A DNA stretch of 64,000 bases from Microcosmobacter sp040493455 (GTDB taxonomy: Bacteria; Bacteroidota; Bacteroidia; Flavobacteriales; Flavobacteriaceae), in assembly GCF_040493455.1 (NCBI RefSeq), contig NZ_JANFDA010000007.1:109538-173537 (forward strand), in the 5' to 3' direction. Below, one piece after another: positions 26,619-35,346 of this stretch; position 1 is the stretch's first letter, and each line of letters opens with the position of its first letter. The position numbers and the translations under genes were made by a program. The notes below the pieces were generated by a model. That model ran no database searches, had not been told where the DNA came from, and saw only the letters and a program-made list of their open reading frames with translations.

Positions 26619-28746
26619 TCTGTTGACCTCCTTCTGTTATTGATTCCAGTACTTTAAAAGAAGCTTTAGCAACTGCAACAATATCCTCAAAACTAATTGG
26701 TGCCTTTGCTTCATTGAGTAAGCCATTGATAAAGGACTCTACCATTTCTTTCTGCCCTTTGTTCTGGTTGATTAGTTTCTTTTTAAATGGCTTTCCTTTA
26801 CCATAAATCTTTAGTTCTTTAAAATCACTAAGTATGGCTGTGGTACCAGAAGCATATACTTCGACATATTCTTTCGCTAAAGATTTAGAACCATTGGCAT
26901 AATAACCAATAGTTCCTGTGGAACCATTTTCAAACTGAATCAAAATATTTACGGTATCATTTAATCCATGTGGATCTGGTAATGCATTTGCTGAAACTTT
27001 CATCGGTAAGCTTCCGTTAAGATAAGTTAGGTAATCTATGAAGTGACATACTTCTCCTAGAATTCTTCCTCCTCCTATCTCCATATCTTGAATCCACGTA
27101 TCTCTTGGTATTGCTCCTGCATTAATTCTGTAAATCATACTCATAGGACCATCTCCTAAGGTAGATTTTATCTTTTTAGTTAAAGGAGAAAATCGTCTGT
27201 TAAATCCTACCATTACAGACTTACCTGAAGTTTTTTGAGCTTTGATAATATCTTCTAACTCACTTTCGAGCAAGCATAGTGGTTTTTCTACAAACACATG
27301 TTTATTGGATTCTAATCCCTTGAGGACATATTCCCCATGAGAATCATGTCGGGTTGCAATGAATAGAGTATTTGTTTTATCACTGAGTATATCTGCTTCT
27401 TGTGTTGCACAAAATTGAAACTTAAACTTTTCAGCTACACGCTTGGAAGTAGTACCAGTATTCGTAAGTACACCTATACGTTTTACCTCATCAGACTCTG
27501 GTATGTTAGGAAGTAGATTACCTTGCGCATAACTCCCTGCTCCAATAAAAGAAACATTGATTTTACCCAACTTGGTATCTTCTGAAGTGGTAATCGCCTC
27601 TTTGTTTTGTGCTTTATCTATATTATATTTTAGTGCAATTCCAGTAAAGGGTTCTGTTCTGTTAACAACTAAATCAAATGCTTTTGGTGCATCATCAAAG
27701 GCAAATTCGTGTGTGGTTAAGTAACCAATATCGATTCGATTTTTTGACAGAAGTTCTTGAAACGCTTGCATATTACGTTTCTCTGTCCAGCGAACATAGG
27801 CTACAGGATAATCTATACCTTTTTCTTCGTAATTAAGATCATAACGCCCTGGACCGTAAGAGCAAGCCATTTTGAGTTCTAACTCTTTTCTATACCAATA
27901 AGGATCTCTATCAAAACCTGTTGGTACTGCTCCAAGTATAACTACTTTACCTTTTTTTCTGGCTATGGATCCTGCAAAATTTATTGGGTCGGTACTCGAG
28001 GTCGCTGCAGCAATTATTATTGCATCTGCTCCTACACCCTTAGTAGCAGTATTAATTTTTTCTTCAATTCCAGGAGTGTTACGTGTCCATCCAAAATCTA
28101 CAACATTATTTTCTACAGCTTGGTTTATTGCATTTTCAGATACATCAATCCCTATTACATTGACTCCAGAAGCTTTCAAAATCAAAGCTGCTAATTGTCC
28201 TAGTAATCCTAAACCAATAATGACACAAGTTTCCCCAAGTCTCATATCGGCTTGCCTTACTCCTTGCATAGAAATTGCTCCAAGTGTATTATAGGCAGCG
28301 TCTTTTAGACTAGAATCTTCATCTAGTTTTACACATAAATTTATTGGTACGGAAACAATCTCAGCATGATTAGCATATCCAGCACCTGCACATGCTACTT
28401 TATCTCCTATTTGGAACTCAGTGACGTCATCTCCTACCTCTATTACTTCTCCAGCACAGCTATATCCTAGTGGTGAGTAAGCATCTAGCTTTTTCATAAC
28501 AGCTCTATACGTCTGAACTGGCCCTTGTTTTTTTAGGGTATCTATAACTTGCTTTACTTGTTGTGGTCGCTCTTTAGCTTTTCCTATAAGGCTTTTTCGT
28601 GCTGCTTGTACAGTTGAACCTTCTGTACCTGCACTAATAATAGAGTAGTGATTTTTGACAACAATCATTCCTTTTCCTACCTGTGGATATGGTATCTCTT
28701 GAATTACCATTTGTCCTGATCCTAACTTTTGTGTAAGTTGCTGCAT
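26608..28746 (-). CDS. Bi-domain oxidoreductase: zinc-type alcohol dehydrogenase plus Gfo/Idh/MocA
   Basis: A 712-aa fusion of two dehydrogenase domains. Residues 1-370 are an MDR (medium-chain alcohol dehydrogenase-like) domain with GYSCAGEVIEVGDDV near 93 and Rossmann motif VIIGLGLLGQLAALIL near 172. Residues 395-710 are a Gfo/Idh/MocA domain with VSFIGAGSYAQGNLLP near 402 and the EKPLC motif near 488 that contains the usual catalytic-site Lys. This fusion is a recurrent member of Bacteroidota polysaccharide loci and probably makes a modified nucleotide sugar; the substrate is unknown. 15 nt downstream of the acyltransferase gene. Confidence 0.85.
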   Translation of the reverse strand: MQQLTQKLGSGQMVIQEIPYPQVGKGMIVVKNHYSIISAGTEGSTVQAARKSLIGKAKERPQQVKQVIDTLKKQGPVQTYRAVMKKLDAYSPLGYSCAGEVIEVGDDVTEFQIGDKVACAGAGYANHAEIVSVPINLCVKLDEDSSLKDAAYNTLGAISMQGVRQADMRLGETCVIIGLGLLGQLAALILKASGVNVIGIDVSENAINQAVENNVVDFGWTRNTPGIEEKINTATKGVGADAIIIAAATSSTDPINFAGSIARKKGKVVILGAVPTGFDRDPYWYRKELELKMACSYGPGRYDLNYEEKGIDYPVAYVRWTEKRNMQAFQELLSKNRIDIGYLTTHEFAFDDAPKAFDLVVNRTEPFTGIALKYNIDKAQNKEAITTSEDTKLGKINVSFIGAGSYAQGNLLPNIPESDEVKRIGVLTNTGTTSKRVAEKFKFQFCATQEADILSDKTNTLFIATRHDSHGEYVLKGLESNKHVFVEKPLCLLESELEDIIKAQKTSGKSVMVGFNRRFSPLTKKIKSTLGDGPMSMIYRINAGAIPRDTWIQDMEIGGGRILGEVCHFIDYLTYLNGSLPMKVSANALPDPHGLNDTVNILIQFENGSTGTIGYYANGSKSLAKEYVEVYASGTTAILSDFKELKIYGKGKPFKKKLINQNKGQKEMVESFINGLLNEAKAPISFEDIVAVAKASFKVLESITEGGQQIDV

Positions 28747-28761
28747 TTCAATCCTGAATGT

Positions 28762-29721
28762 TTATTGGATTATTTTATTTAAAAGTTTATTTCTTTTTAT
28801 AATTCTATTATAAATTATCATTGGCAAATATACTCCTGATATAAGAAAAATAACTAGTAAAAAAGGAGATAATTCAAACTTTAAATATTTAGTAAAAACG
28901 ACATATAATGCTCCCATAACTAAAGTGTTCATTAAATATATATAGAAGGAATGTCTCCCTATCTTTCCTAGATGATCCTTGAGCCTTGTTTTTTCTATCA
29001 TTATAGACATAAAACCCATAGTAGGTATTGACAATAATCCTAAACTTAGTTTATTGATTCCATAATAAAAGCTAAAAACAATTGCGGTTACAAATAACAC
29101 TACAAACAAAATTCCAAACCTAGAGATGAGTTTATAATATTGATCTAAATATTTGGTGGCAATTATACCTAACACAACAAACAAAAAATAAAAAGAAAAC
29201 AAATTAATATTGAATAGTTCTACTTCTTTGAAGAATTGTAATCCTATAGCGATTAATAAAAGGATGTGAATTTTATTGTTGGCTAATTTCATCAACAAAG
29301 GAAGGATGATGTAGAACTGAAATAAGACATAAATATACCATAAAAAGCCAGCTGGAGACTTTGATGGGTATAGTAGCATATCTATAAAGTCTTGTAAAAT
29401 CCCCTCTCTTGTTGAACGATTCAAAACACCTTCTAGAACAATAAAAATGATAGAGAATAAAATATAAGGCGGTAAAAACTTAATTGCCTTTTTTTTAATA
29501 AACCTTTTATAGTCTTCCGAAGATATTAATGGTTTATAGGTATACGACATTAAAAACCCTGAAAGGAACATAAATAAAGGCATATGAAATTTATAGACTA
29601 TGTCTCTAGACACTAAGTACATTGACGTCATGTCTTCAGTAAACTGTAAATGTCCATAAACTACTAGAATTATAGTAATTCCGACGGCTATGTCTATATC
29701 AATCAATCTTTTTCTATGCAC
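28762..29721 (-). CDS. Acyltransferase 3 family membrane protein
   Basis: A polytopic membrane O-acyltransferase, here probably acetylating the polysaccharide. I place the start at a GTG (29721), giving 319 aa that begin MHRKRLIDIDIAVGITIILVVYGH, the classic N-terminus of the family with the conserved His. An ATG further upstream (29784) would overlap the polymerase gene by 58 nt and add a non-conserved leader. About ten hydrophobic segments follow, including FHMPLFMFLSGFL. A GTG start without a clear ribosome binding site is a weak point of this call. Confidence 0.8.
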   Translation of the reverse strand: MHRKRLIDIDIAVGITIILVVYGHLQFTEDMTSMYLVSRDIVYKFHMPLFMFLSGFLMSYTYKPLISSEDYKRFIKKKAIKFLPPYILFSIIFIVLEGVLNRSTREGILQDFIDMLLYPSKSPAGFLWYIYVLFQFYIILPLLMKLANNKIHILLLIAIGLQFFKEVELFNINLFSFYFLFVVLGIIATKYLDQYYKLISRFGILFVVLFVTAIVFSFYYGINKLSLGLLSIPTMGFMSIMIEKTRLKDHLGKIGRHSFYIYLMNTLVMGALYVVFTKYLKFELSPFLLVIFLISGVYLPMIIYNRIIKRNKLLNKIIQ

Positions 29722-29726
29722 AGCGT

Positions 29727-30953
29727 TTAGGATTGATAAAAAAAAGATTCTTTCCGAGTAACAAATAATCCTATTATACCCCAAAGTAATATATTATAAT
29801 AGTAATAATACCCTGTATCTAAACCAATACAATCTATTAAATACATTCCCATTAGCATAAAACAAAGTACTTTCACTTTCTTGTTAGACTTAAAAACAAT
29901 TTTAACTGTAGAAAACAAGTAAACTAAAAAGAAAAATAATCCAACAATACCGTTTAACAGAAGAATTCTAAAATATTCATTATGAGATGGTCTTCCGATG
30001 CCATCTCCAAACCATTGAAAAAGGGTTGCTTGTTCTGTAGCCCAAAACTGCCAATAATCTTGCCAAATGTATCCTCTACCTGCCAAGGTAAATCTTGCAT
30101 CTTTTATCTCTCCTGTTTGATATCCTACTTCTTTACTAAAGAGTTGTTCAATATTTGAGAAAAGTGTGTCCCCAAAAACTAATCCTAAAACAATAACTAC
30201 AGCCATAATAGTAAATGCTGCTCTAAATCTTAATCTAGAAAATATTAATATTAGAATAACCCAAAGTCCGATGATAGCAACAGCTGCTTTACTAAATACT
30301 AAGTAGACAGAAAACAAAGCACCTAAGCCAACGAGCATAAGTCCATAGGAAAAGATTTTATTCTTCGGTTTAAATAAATGAAAAAAAGCTATGATTGAAA
30401 ATAATGTAAAGAGTCCATAAAATCGTACAGGAAAAGCATCATGGTAGAACCCAACATATCTAGTAAGTCCTACCGTTTCTCTCTCTTGAAAAACTACGCC
30501 TGTTTGAAATTGATATAAGCTTACTACAATAGGAAAAACTCCACTAATGATGATAGCCAATAATAACTGTTTCAATTTTTTTGAATCTCTAACCAAATAA
30601 GGAATTATGTAAAATGCGAAAAAGATATTTATGACAATAAGCATTAGCTCAATGGTTTCTAAAGGTTTTATTGGCAATGCAAAGATGAAACCTAGAGATA
30701 AAGCCGCTAATAACAGGTAAGAGTTTTTCTTCCAAAAATTCGGAAAAATTTTCTGTTTTTTTAGAACTGGAAAGAAGATTAATGGAATTATAATCCCTCC
30801 AAAAGAACTAAAAGAGAGTGGTCCTACCCTATATTCCCAAAACGCATCAATAATGGATTTTGTCGCAACTACTAGTAGGAGTGCTGCGAACATCCCTTTT
30901 TGAATTCTTATTAAGAAAATCACTAAAATGATTATTAGTGGAATTATAATCAT
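29727..30953 (-). CDS. O-antigen ligase/polymerase-like membrane protein (Wzy-type)
   Basis: A 408-aa multispanning protein with at least ten hydrophobic segments and the Wzy_C (O-antigen ligase) pattern: a large periplasmic loop after a GRGYIWQDYWQFW segment near residue 288, and PSHNEYFRILLLNGIVGLFFFL near 320-341, with the conserved H-N-x-Y block. It probably polymerises the repeat units exported by the flippase at 39804. It overlaps the acetyltransferase gene by 4 nt and is the only polymerase candidate in the cluster. Confidence 0.8.
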   Translation of the reverse strand: MIIIPLIIILVIFLIRIQKGMFAALLLVVATKSIIDAFWEYRVGPLSFSSFGGIIIPLIFFPVLKKQKIFPNFWKKNSYLLLAALSLGFIFALPIKPLETIELMLIVINIFFAFYIIPYLVRDSKKLKQLLLAIIISGVFPIVVSLYQFQTGVVFQERETVGLTRYVGFYHDAFPVRFYGLFTLFSIIAFFHLFKPKNKIFSYGLMLVGLGALFSVYLVFSKAAVAIIGLWVILILIFSRLRFRAAFTIMAVVIVLGLVFGDTLFSNIEQLFSKEVGYQTGEIKDARFTLAGRGYIWQDYWQFWATEQATLFQWFGDGIGRPSHNEYFRILLLNGIVGLFFFLVYLFSTVKIVFKSNKKVKVLCFMLMGMYLIDCIGLDTGYYYYYNILLWGIIGLFVTRKESFFYQS

Positions 30954-31408
30954 GATACGTCTTTAATCACTTTGGGTAGAGCCCTATATGGTGGTTCTAG
31001 TTGTTTTATAATTTTGATTGGGTTACCTGCGGCTACTGCACCTTCAGGTATATCTTTGTTTACTACAGACCCTGCTCCTATTATTGCATGATTCCCAATA
31101 GTAACATTCCTCATTACTACAGTATTAACACCAATAAAAACATGATCTCCAATAGTTACATATCCAGTACCATCATCTTCTGGGTTAATAACATGTGCTG
31201 CTCCATCGTGTGATAAAATATAACAACCGTGTGTAATTAGACAATGATCTCCTATAGATATTTTACCCCGTCTTACATCTATCTTAGCCCCTAAGCTAAT
31301 CATAGTATTCTTTCCTATTTTGGCTCCTGAAGCTCTCAAAAATGTCAATTGAAAAAACCTAAGAATATTTCCCAGATAATGTACCATTTTCCTAATAATT
31401 ATTTTCAT
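30950..31408 (-). CDS. Hexapeptide-repeat acyltransferase
   Basis: A small 152-aa left-handed parallel beta-helix acetyltransferase (LbH family). Hexapeptide repeats run through the protein (IGKNTMISLGAKIDV, IGDHCLITHGCYIL, IGDHVFIGVNTVVM, IGNHAIIGAGSVVN, ending AAGNPIKIIKQLEPP). A catalytic-type His occurs in ILSHDGAAHVI. It probably O-acetylates a sugar of the polysaccharide or its precursor. Overlaps both neighbours by 4 nt, which points to translational coupling. Confidence 0.85.
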   Translation of the reverse strand: MKIIIRKMVHYLGNILRFFQLTFLRASGAKIGKNTMISLGAKIDVRRGKISIGDHCLITHGCYILSHDGAAHVINPEDDGTGYVTIGDHVFIGVNTVVMRNVTIGNHAIIGAGSVVNKDIPEGAVAAGNPIKIIKQLEPPYRALPKVIKDVS

Positions 31409-32571
31409 GAAGCCAATGTATTTGAAATGATTTCTTTAAAATTTTCAGATATTTTTTCAATAGAAAACTCATTGACTACGTATTGTCTGTTACGATATCC
31501 CATTTCATTTCTTTTTTGCTTATCTGACAATATTTTTCTCAATGCTGTTTTAAACTCTTTTAATTCTCCTGGTCTAAATGAGTATCCATGTATCTCATCT
31601 TTAAACACTTCGCGATGTGCGCCTACTGGCGTAAACAATATAGGCTTTCCAACAGACATGGATTCCAACAAAGATCTCGAAAATCCTTCAGAATAAGAAG
31701 CTGTTAAAAATATATCTGTTGTCTGTAAATGTTTTATTTTGTCTTGCCCAGTAATAATTCCAAGGTTTACATAATTCCCTTTATAAACTGATTGTAGAAT
31801 TCTATCTTCGGCTTCAAAAGGATCTTCATAAGTAATTCGCTCTCCAGTATATTGATTATAAAACACACCTCGCTCACCTTTGCGCATATTTCCTGCAAAA
31901 TAAAACTTAACATAAGGGAATTCTTGACAAATCTCAGGAATTATTTTTAGGATATCGGTATACCCCTTGGCTTTTGTCATATGTCCAATTACTAATATTT
32001 TACCTTGTTCTACATTTACGGATTTATCAAATGAATATTGATCAATATCCATAGCTTGGTAAAGAACAGCTGTTTTTGAATGCTTAACATAAGGCTCAAA
32101 TTGATCTCTTAAGTATTCTGCCTGAACAATAGCATTATCTACTCGTCTCAAACTAAACCCTATTAAAGATTTAACAACTCCTTTGAACTGCTGAAAGTTG
32201 AGTTTAAAATGACTACCTCTTAAATGAATAACAACCTTTGTTCCTCGTAACTTACTTAGTAGTATCACCCATATATCTCTTCCTAGCCAACCTACTTGAG
32301 TTGGTGTTATTGGGTAATAAACACATTGTATACGATTTGTAAACAACAGCTTAATTAATTTAAAAAAGAAAATAAAGAAATAAGAAATCATAGAAACATC
32401 TACTTTTCCTTTTTTCGTGTTGTCTTTCCTAAAATTAGTTTTCAAAAACTTGATTTCAAAAGCTTCATTCAGAGTTTTTGACTCCAAGAACTGTTGCATA
32501 CTTAACTCAGGACCTGAGTATGGTGGTGGCGCAGGTCCTATAAATAATATCTTTGGTCTTTGTTTATGCAC
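31405..32571 (-). CDS. Glycosyltransferase family 4
   Basis: A retaining GT-B fold glycosyltransferase of 388 aa. The N-terminal domain starts KILFIGPAPPPYSGPELSMQQFL and the C-terminal domain has the nucleotide-sugar site ASYSEGFSRSLLESMSVGKPILFTPVG near 289-315, matching the EX7E pattern of GT4. It acts on the cytoplasmic face on lipid-linked intermediates; donor and acceptor cannot be told. Overlaps the next upstream gene by 8 nt. Confidence 0.9.
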   Translation of the reverse strand: MHKQRPKILFIGPAPPPYSGPELSMQQFLESKTLNEAFEIKFLKTNFRKDNTKKGKVDVSMISYFFIFFFKLIKLLFTNRIQCVYYPITPTQVGWLGRDIWVILLSKLRGTKVVIHLRGSHFKLNFQQFKGVVKSLIGFSLRRVDNAIVQAEYLRDQFEPYVKHSKTAVLYQAMDIDQYSFDKSVNVEQGKILVIGHMTKAKGYTDILKIIPEICQEFPYVKFYFAGNMRKGERGVFYNQYTGERITYEDPFEAEDRILQSVYKGNYVNLGIITGQDKIKHLQTTDIFLTASYSEGFSRSLLESMSVGKPILFTPVGAHREVFKDEIHGYSFRPGELKEFKTALRKILSDKQKRNEMGYRNRQYVVNEFSIEKISENFKEIISNTLAS

Positions 32572-33658
32572 TTTGCAGAATATGTTTTACTTGTTGCACC
32601 CATTTTTCAACAGATAAATCTTCTCCTTTAGATTTCGCCTTCAGGCTAAACTCTAGTAGCTTTTCATTATTGTTTAATAGGTCTGTAATTTTATCAATAT
32701 TTTCTTGGAATTTATTATTTAGCACATACCCGTTTTCACCTTGGGTAATGTAACTAATCTCTGGCCCATGCTTATCTGCTATCAAAGTAATATAAGGCCT
32801 ACCATAAGCAAAAGCGTGGTTAATAGATAAACCTGAGAGACCTGGAATAAAGACTATACTATTTCTAGCCATTATTGGGGCTATGTATTGTTCATCAATT
32901 ATGGCTCCATGCCATGTAATATTTTCATCTTTAGATGCAGCTTCTTCAACTATATTTTTGTCTGGTCCATCTCCTATGATCTCTAATTTCAATTTTGGAA
33001 TGACTGACTTTAGTGAATCAAAATATTTAATCAAATCACCAACTCTTTTAGATGGGATAAGGCGGCCTATAAATAATATGCTTGGGTTTGCAGGTGGCGG
33101 AATAAATTCATAATATTTCTTCACTTCATTTGTGTCAATCGTATTATTTGCCCAAAATGCTTTCTCTGGGCTTATTATCTTTTGCTCAAGAGCAGTTTCG
33201 CAACTTTTCTGAGTATAAAAAATGATAATATCCAGTTTGTTAAAATAAAACCTAGTAAGCAGCTTGTTAATTTTCGCTACATATTTATTACCAGACTTTA
33301 AATACATATGGTTGTATGAAAATATCTTGAATTTTAAACTCTTTAAACGCCTGTAAAATAATAGCACAAGTAATATGACAAGGTTCTTGTTTTCTACGGC
33401 TAGGTAAACAAAGTCCTTATCCTTCAAATTCTTTAATATTAGTTTTATGACCTTAAGGGATCTCCAGAATTCTTTTTTGTGTTTATCGACATAGATAACC
33501 TCAGATTTGGAAACTACTTTACCTGTTTTAAAACCAAGTTTATCATTTTGCTTCCCAGCCATAACCAGAATATCAAAAAAGGAGTGCAATAAATTCAGTC
33601 TTTGAATATTGTAAAAGTTATAGTTCGGTAGAATCCAGAGAATCTGTTTTTTTTTCAT
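32564..33658 (-). CDS. Glycosyltransferase family 4-like protein
   Basis: A 364-aa GT-B glycosyltransferase. The C-terminal half has SILFIGRLIPSKRVGDLIKYF near residues 192-212 and LEIIGDGPDKNIVEE near 223, the usual GT4 landmarks, but the EX7E region reads GLSGLSINHAFAYGRPYITL, so the first Glu appears replaced (by Gly or Ser). The enzyme may be divergent or use a different catalytic pattern. Two nt downstream of the formyltransferase-like gene, in the same operon. Confidence 0.82.
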   Translation of the reverse strand: MKKKQILWILPNYNFYNIQRLNLLHSFFDILVMAGKQNDKLGFKTGKVVSKSEVIYVDKHKKEFWRSLKVIKLILKNLKDKDFVYLAVENKNLVILLVLLFYRRLKSLKFKIFSYNHMYLKSGNKYVAKINKLLTRFYFNKLDIIIFYTQKSCETALEQKIISPEKAFWANNTIDTNEVKKYYEFIPPPANPSILFIGRLIPSKRVGDLIKYFDSLKSVIPKLKLEIIGDGPDKNIVEEAASKDENITWHGAIIDEQYIAPIMARNSIVFIPGLSGLSINHAFAYGRPYITLIADKHGPEISYITQGENGYVLNNKFQENIDKITDLLNNNEKLLEFSLKAKSKGEDLSVEKWVQQVKHILQSA

Positions 33659-33660
33659 CT

Positions 33661-35346
33661 TTAGAAAAACTTAGATACTTTTTCAAATCCATCTAAAACA
33701 GTTATCTTTTCATTGAAATTAATGGTATGAATTCCTCTTAATTTCTTATCCCAATCTGGTTTTAGATTATCGATCAACTGTTCTTTGTATTCGTCTTTAG
33801 TCAAAACTTTTATCTCATTGATATTGATTGATGATCCATAAATTCCTGTACAATTTTGTGATGGCCTAAACATCTTACCATCAGAAACAAATAAATTTCC
33901 TGCAGGCCTGGCCACTTTTGCATCTGTAATCACAGGGTTCTTCTTATGAGGTGTCCAGTTCCCAGTTATAGGATTCGTTGCATAAAACACAAACAGCTCA
34001 TCATGCTTCGTACTTTTAGCAGTTTCGTCTACAGACGTAAATAGCCACCATAATTCATTATGATAAAAGAGTGTGGTATCCACAGCAGCAATGTTTTCAA
34101 AAAGATTCTTTTGAAAAGACCATTCATACGGAAAGTTATCACATTTATAGAGTTCAATTGTTCTGTTTGAAGCAGTCTCAGGTATCATATAGTAATCGCC
34201 TTCATATTGAAAAATAAATGGATATGAAAAATGATAATCATTATCAATTACCTTGGTTATTTTATCAACCTTATTATCAACGATATCTAAAACAGAAATG
34301 TGTCCTTTGCTAATAGACCAATCATATTCTTCTACAAAAATATAGTCTCTATTATTTTCATGTACAAGAAAAGGATCGGCCCAAAACATTGACTTTTTTG
34401 AGGTTATTTTCTTCATTCTCCTGAATGAGGTTTCAGGAGTTTGTTTACCTTTTCTATAAAGTAAAAACCATTGATCCTTGTAAAAAGTAACATCTATAAT
34501 CTGTGCAACTACTATCCTTATGTATTTAATCAGTAAAAGTAATCCTTGCCAATTGCCAGGTGCTTTGTATATTTTTCTGGTATAAAAATCATTTGCAGGA
34601 TTTAACACTTTTTTATTACTATAGAATACATCTGTTCCTTCTTCATGTAGTTCTTTTAAGAGCCTCGGGATTATCTTTATTGCTCTCCAGTATATCCTGT
34701 TTTTATTTTCACGAATATTATATTTATATGTGGCAACCCATGTTCTGTTCAACACATATCCGCCATCCAAATCTTCTGACAATCTTTGTAAGATGCACCC
34801 TGTTTCTTTCCATCCTTGCAAGACTTCCCAAAAACCTGGTGGGCCTCCTCTGTTTACTTTATTATCACCATGATGAAAAGACCAAACTCCCTGCTTTGAG
34901 ACGCTATTTAATATTCCTCCTTTTAAAATTCGAAATCCGAACCTTAAAATTATATCTAAATCATAATCTTTGATCTTATCTAGATCTTCATCAACTATTA
35001 TATCACTAAACTTAGTCGTCTTTGGCTCTACTTCAATAACAGGAACATTACTGTCTCTATAATCTTTTTTAGCAAAAGCATTTACGTGCTTTTTGGTAAG
35101 CTTTTTTGACAAGAAAGCGTCAAGTGTTTCTATTATTTTATAAAATATACTGCCTCTATACTTCCAAAGCTTTTCGGATTTTGTCAGTGGATTCGGTTCC
35201 TTTCTTTTTATAAACAGTACAACCTCAGCATAAGAGGATGCGTTTATCTCTTTAATAATTTCTCTTTTCCATTCCTCAAGAATGAGAGAATTAACTAGGA
35301 TTCCTACTTTGATTTTATCTTTCACACTTTTATCCTTTACAGCCAT
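33661..35346 (-). CDS. Fusion: formyltransferase-like domain plus beta-propeller (GIPC-transferase N-like)
   Basis: A 561-aa protein with two parts. Residues 1-250 resemble the formyl-transferase N-terminal fold: a Rossmann-type start (IKVGILVNSLILEEWKREI), a central FHHGDNKVNRGGPPGFWEVL near 165-184 and a downstream EDLDGG. The usual Asn of the Asn-His-Asp triad appears not to be kept. Residues 270-561 look like a beta-propeller related to the N-terminal part of plant glucosamine inositolphosphorylceramide transferases (SYPFIFQYEGDYYMIPETASNRTIELYKC, WWLFTSVDE, NPVITDAKVARPAGNLF). It overlaps asnB by 10 nt. It could formylate an amino sugar; no activity is shown. Confidence 0.75.
   Translation of the reverse strand: MAVKDKSVKDKIKVGILVNSLILEEWKREIIKEINASSYAEVVLFIKRKEPNPLTKSEKLWKYRGSIFYKIIETLDAFLSKKLTKKHVNAFAKKDYRDSNVPVIEVEPKTTKFSDIIVDEDLDKIKDYDLDIILRFGFRILKGGILNSVSKQGVWSFHHGDNKVNRGGPPGFWEVLQGWKETGCILQRLSEDLDGGYVLNRTWVATYKYNIRENKNRIYWRAIKIIPRLLKELHEEGTDVFYSNKKVLNPANDFYTRKIYKAPGNWQGLLLLIKYIRIVVAQIIDVTFYKDQWFLLYRKGKQTPETSFRRMKKITSKKSMFWADPFLVHENNRDYIFVEEYDWSISKGHISVLDIVDNKVDKITKVIDNDYHFSYPFIFQYEGDYYMIPETASNRTIELYKCDNFPYEWSFQKNLFENIAAVDTTLFYHNELWWLFTSVDETAKSTKHDELFVFYATNPITGNWTPHKKNPVITDAKVARPAGNLFVSDGKMFRPSQNCTGIYGSSININEIKVLTKDEYKEQLIDNLKPDWDKKLRGIHTINFNEKITVLDGFEKVSKFF

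Noticed and set aside
29722..29784. Upstream ATG start for the acyltransferase at 28762
   Set aside because: It overlaps the polymerase gene by 58 nt and adds a non-conserved leader; the GTG at 29721 gives a family-like N-terminus.
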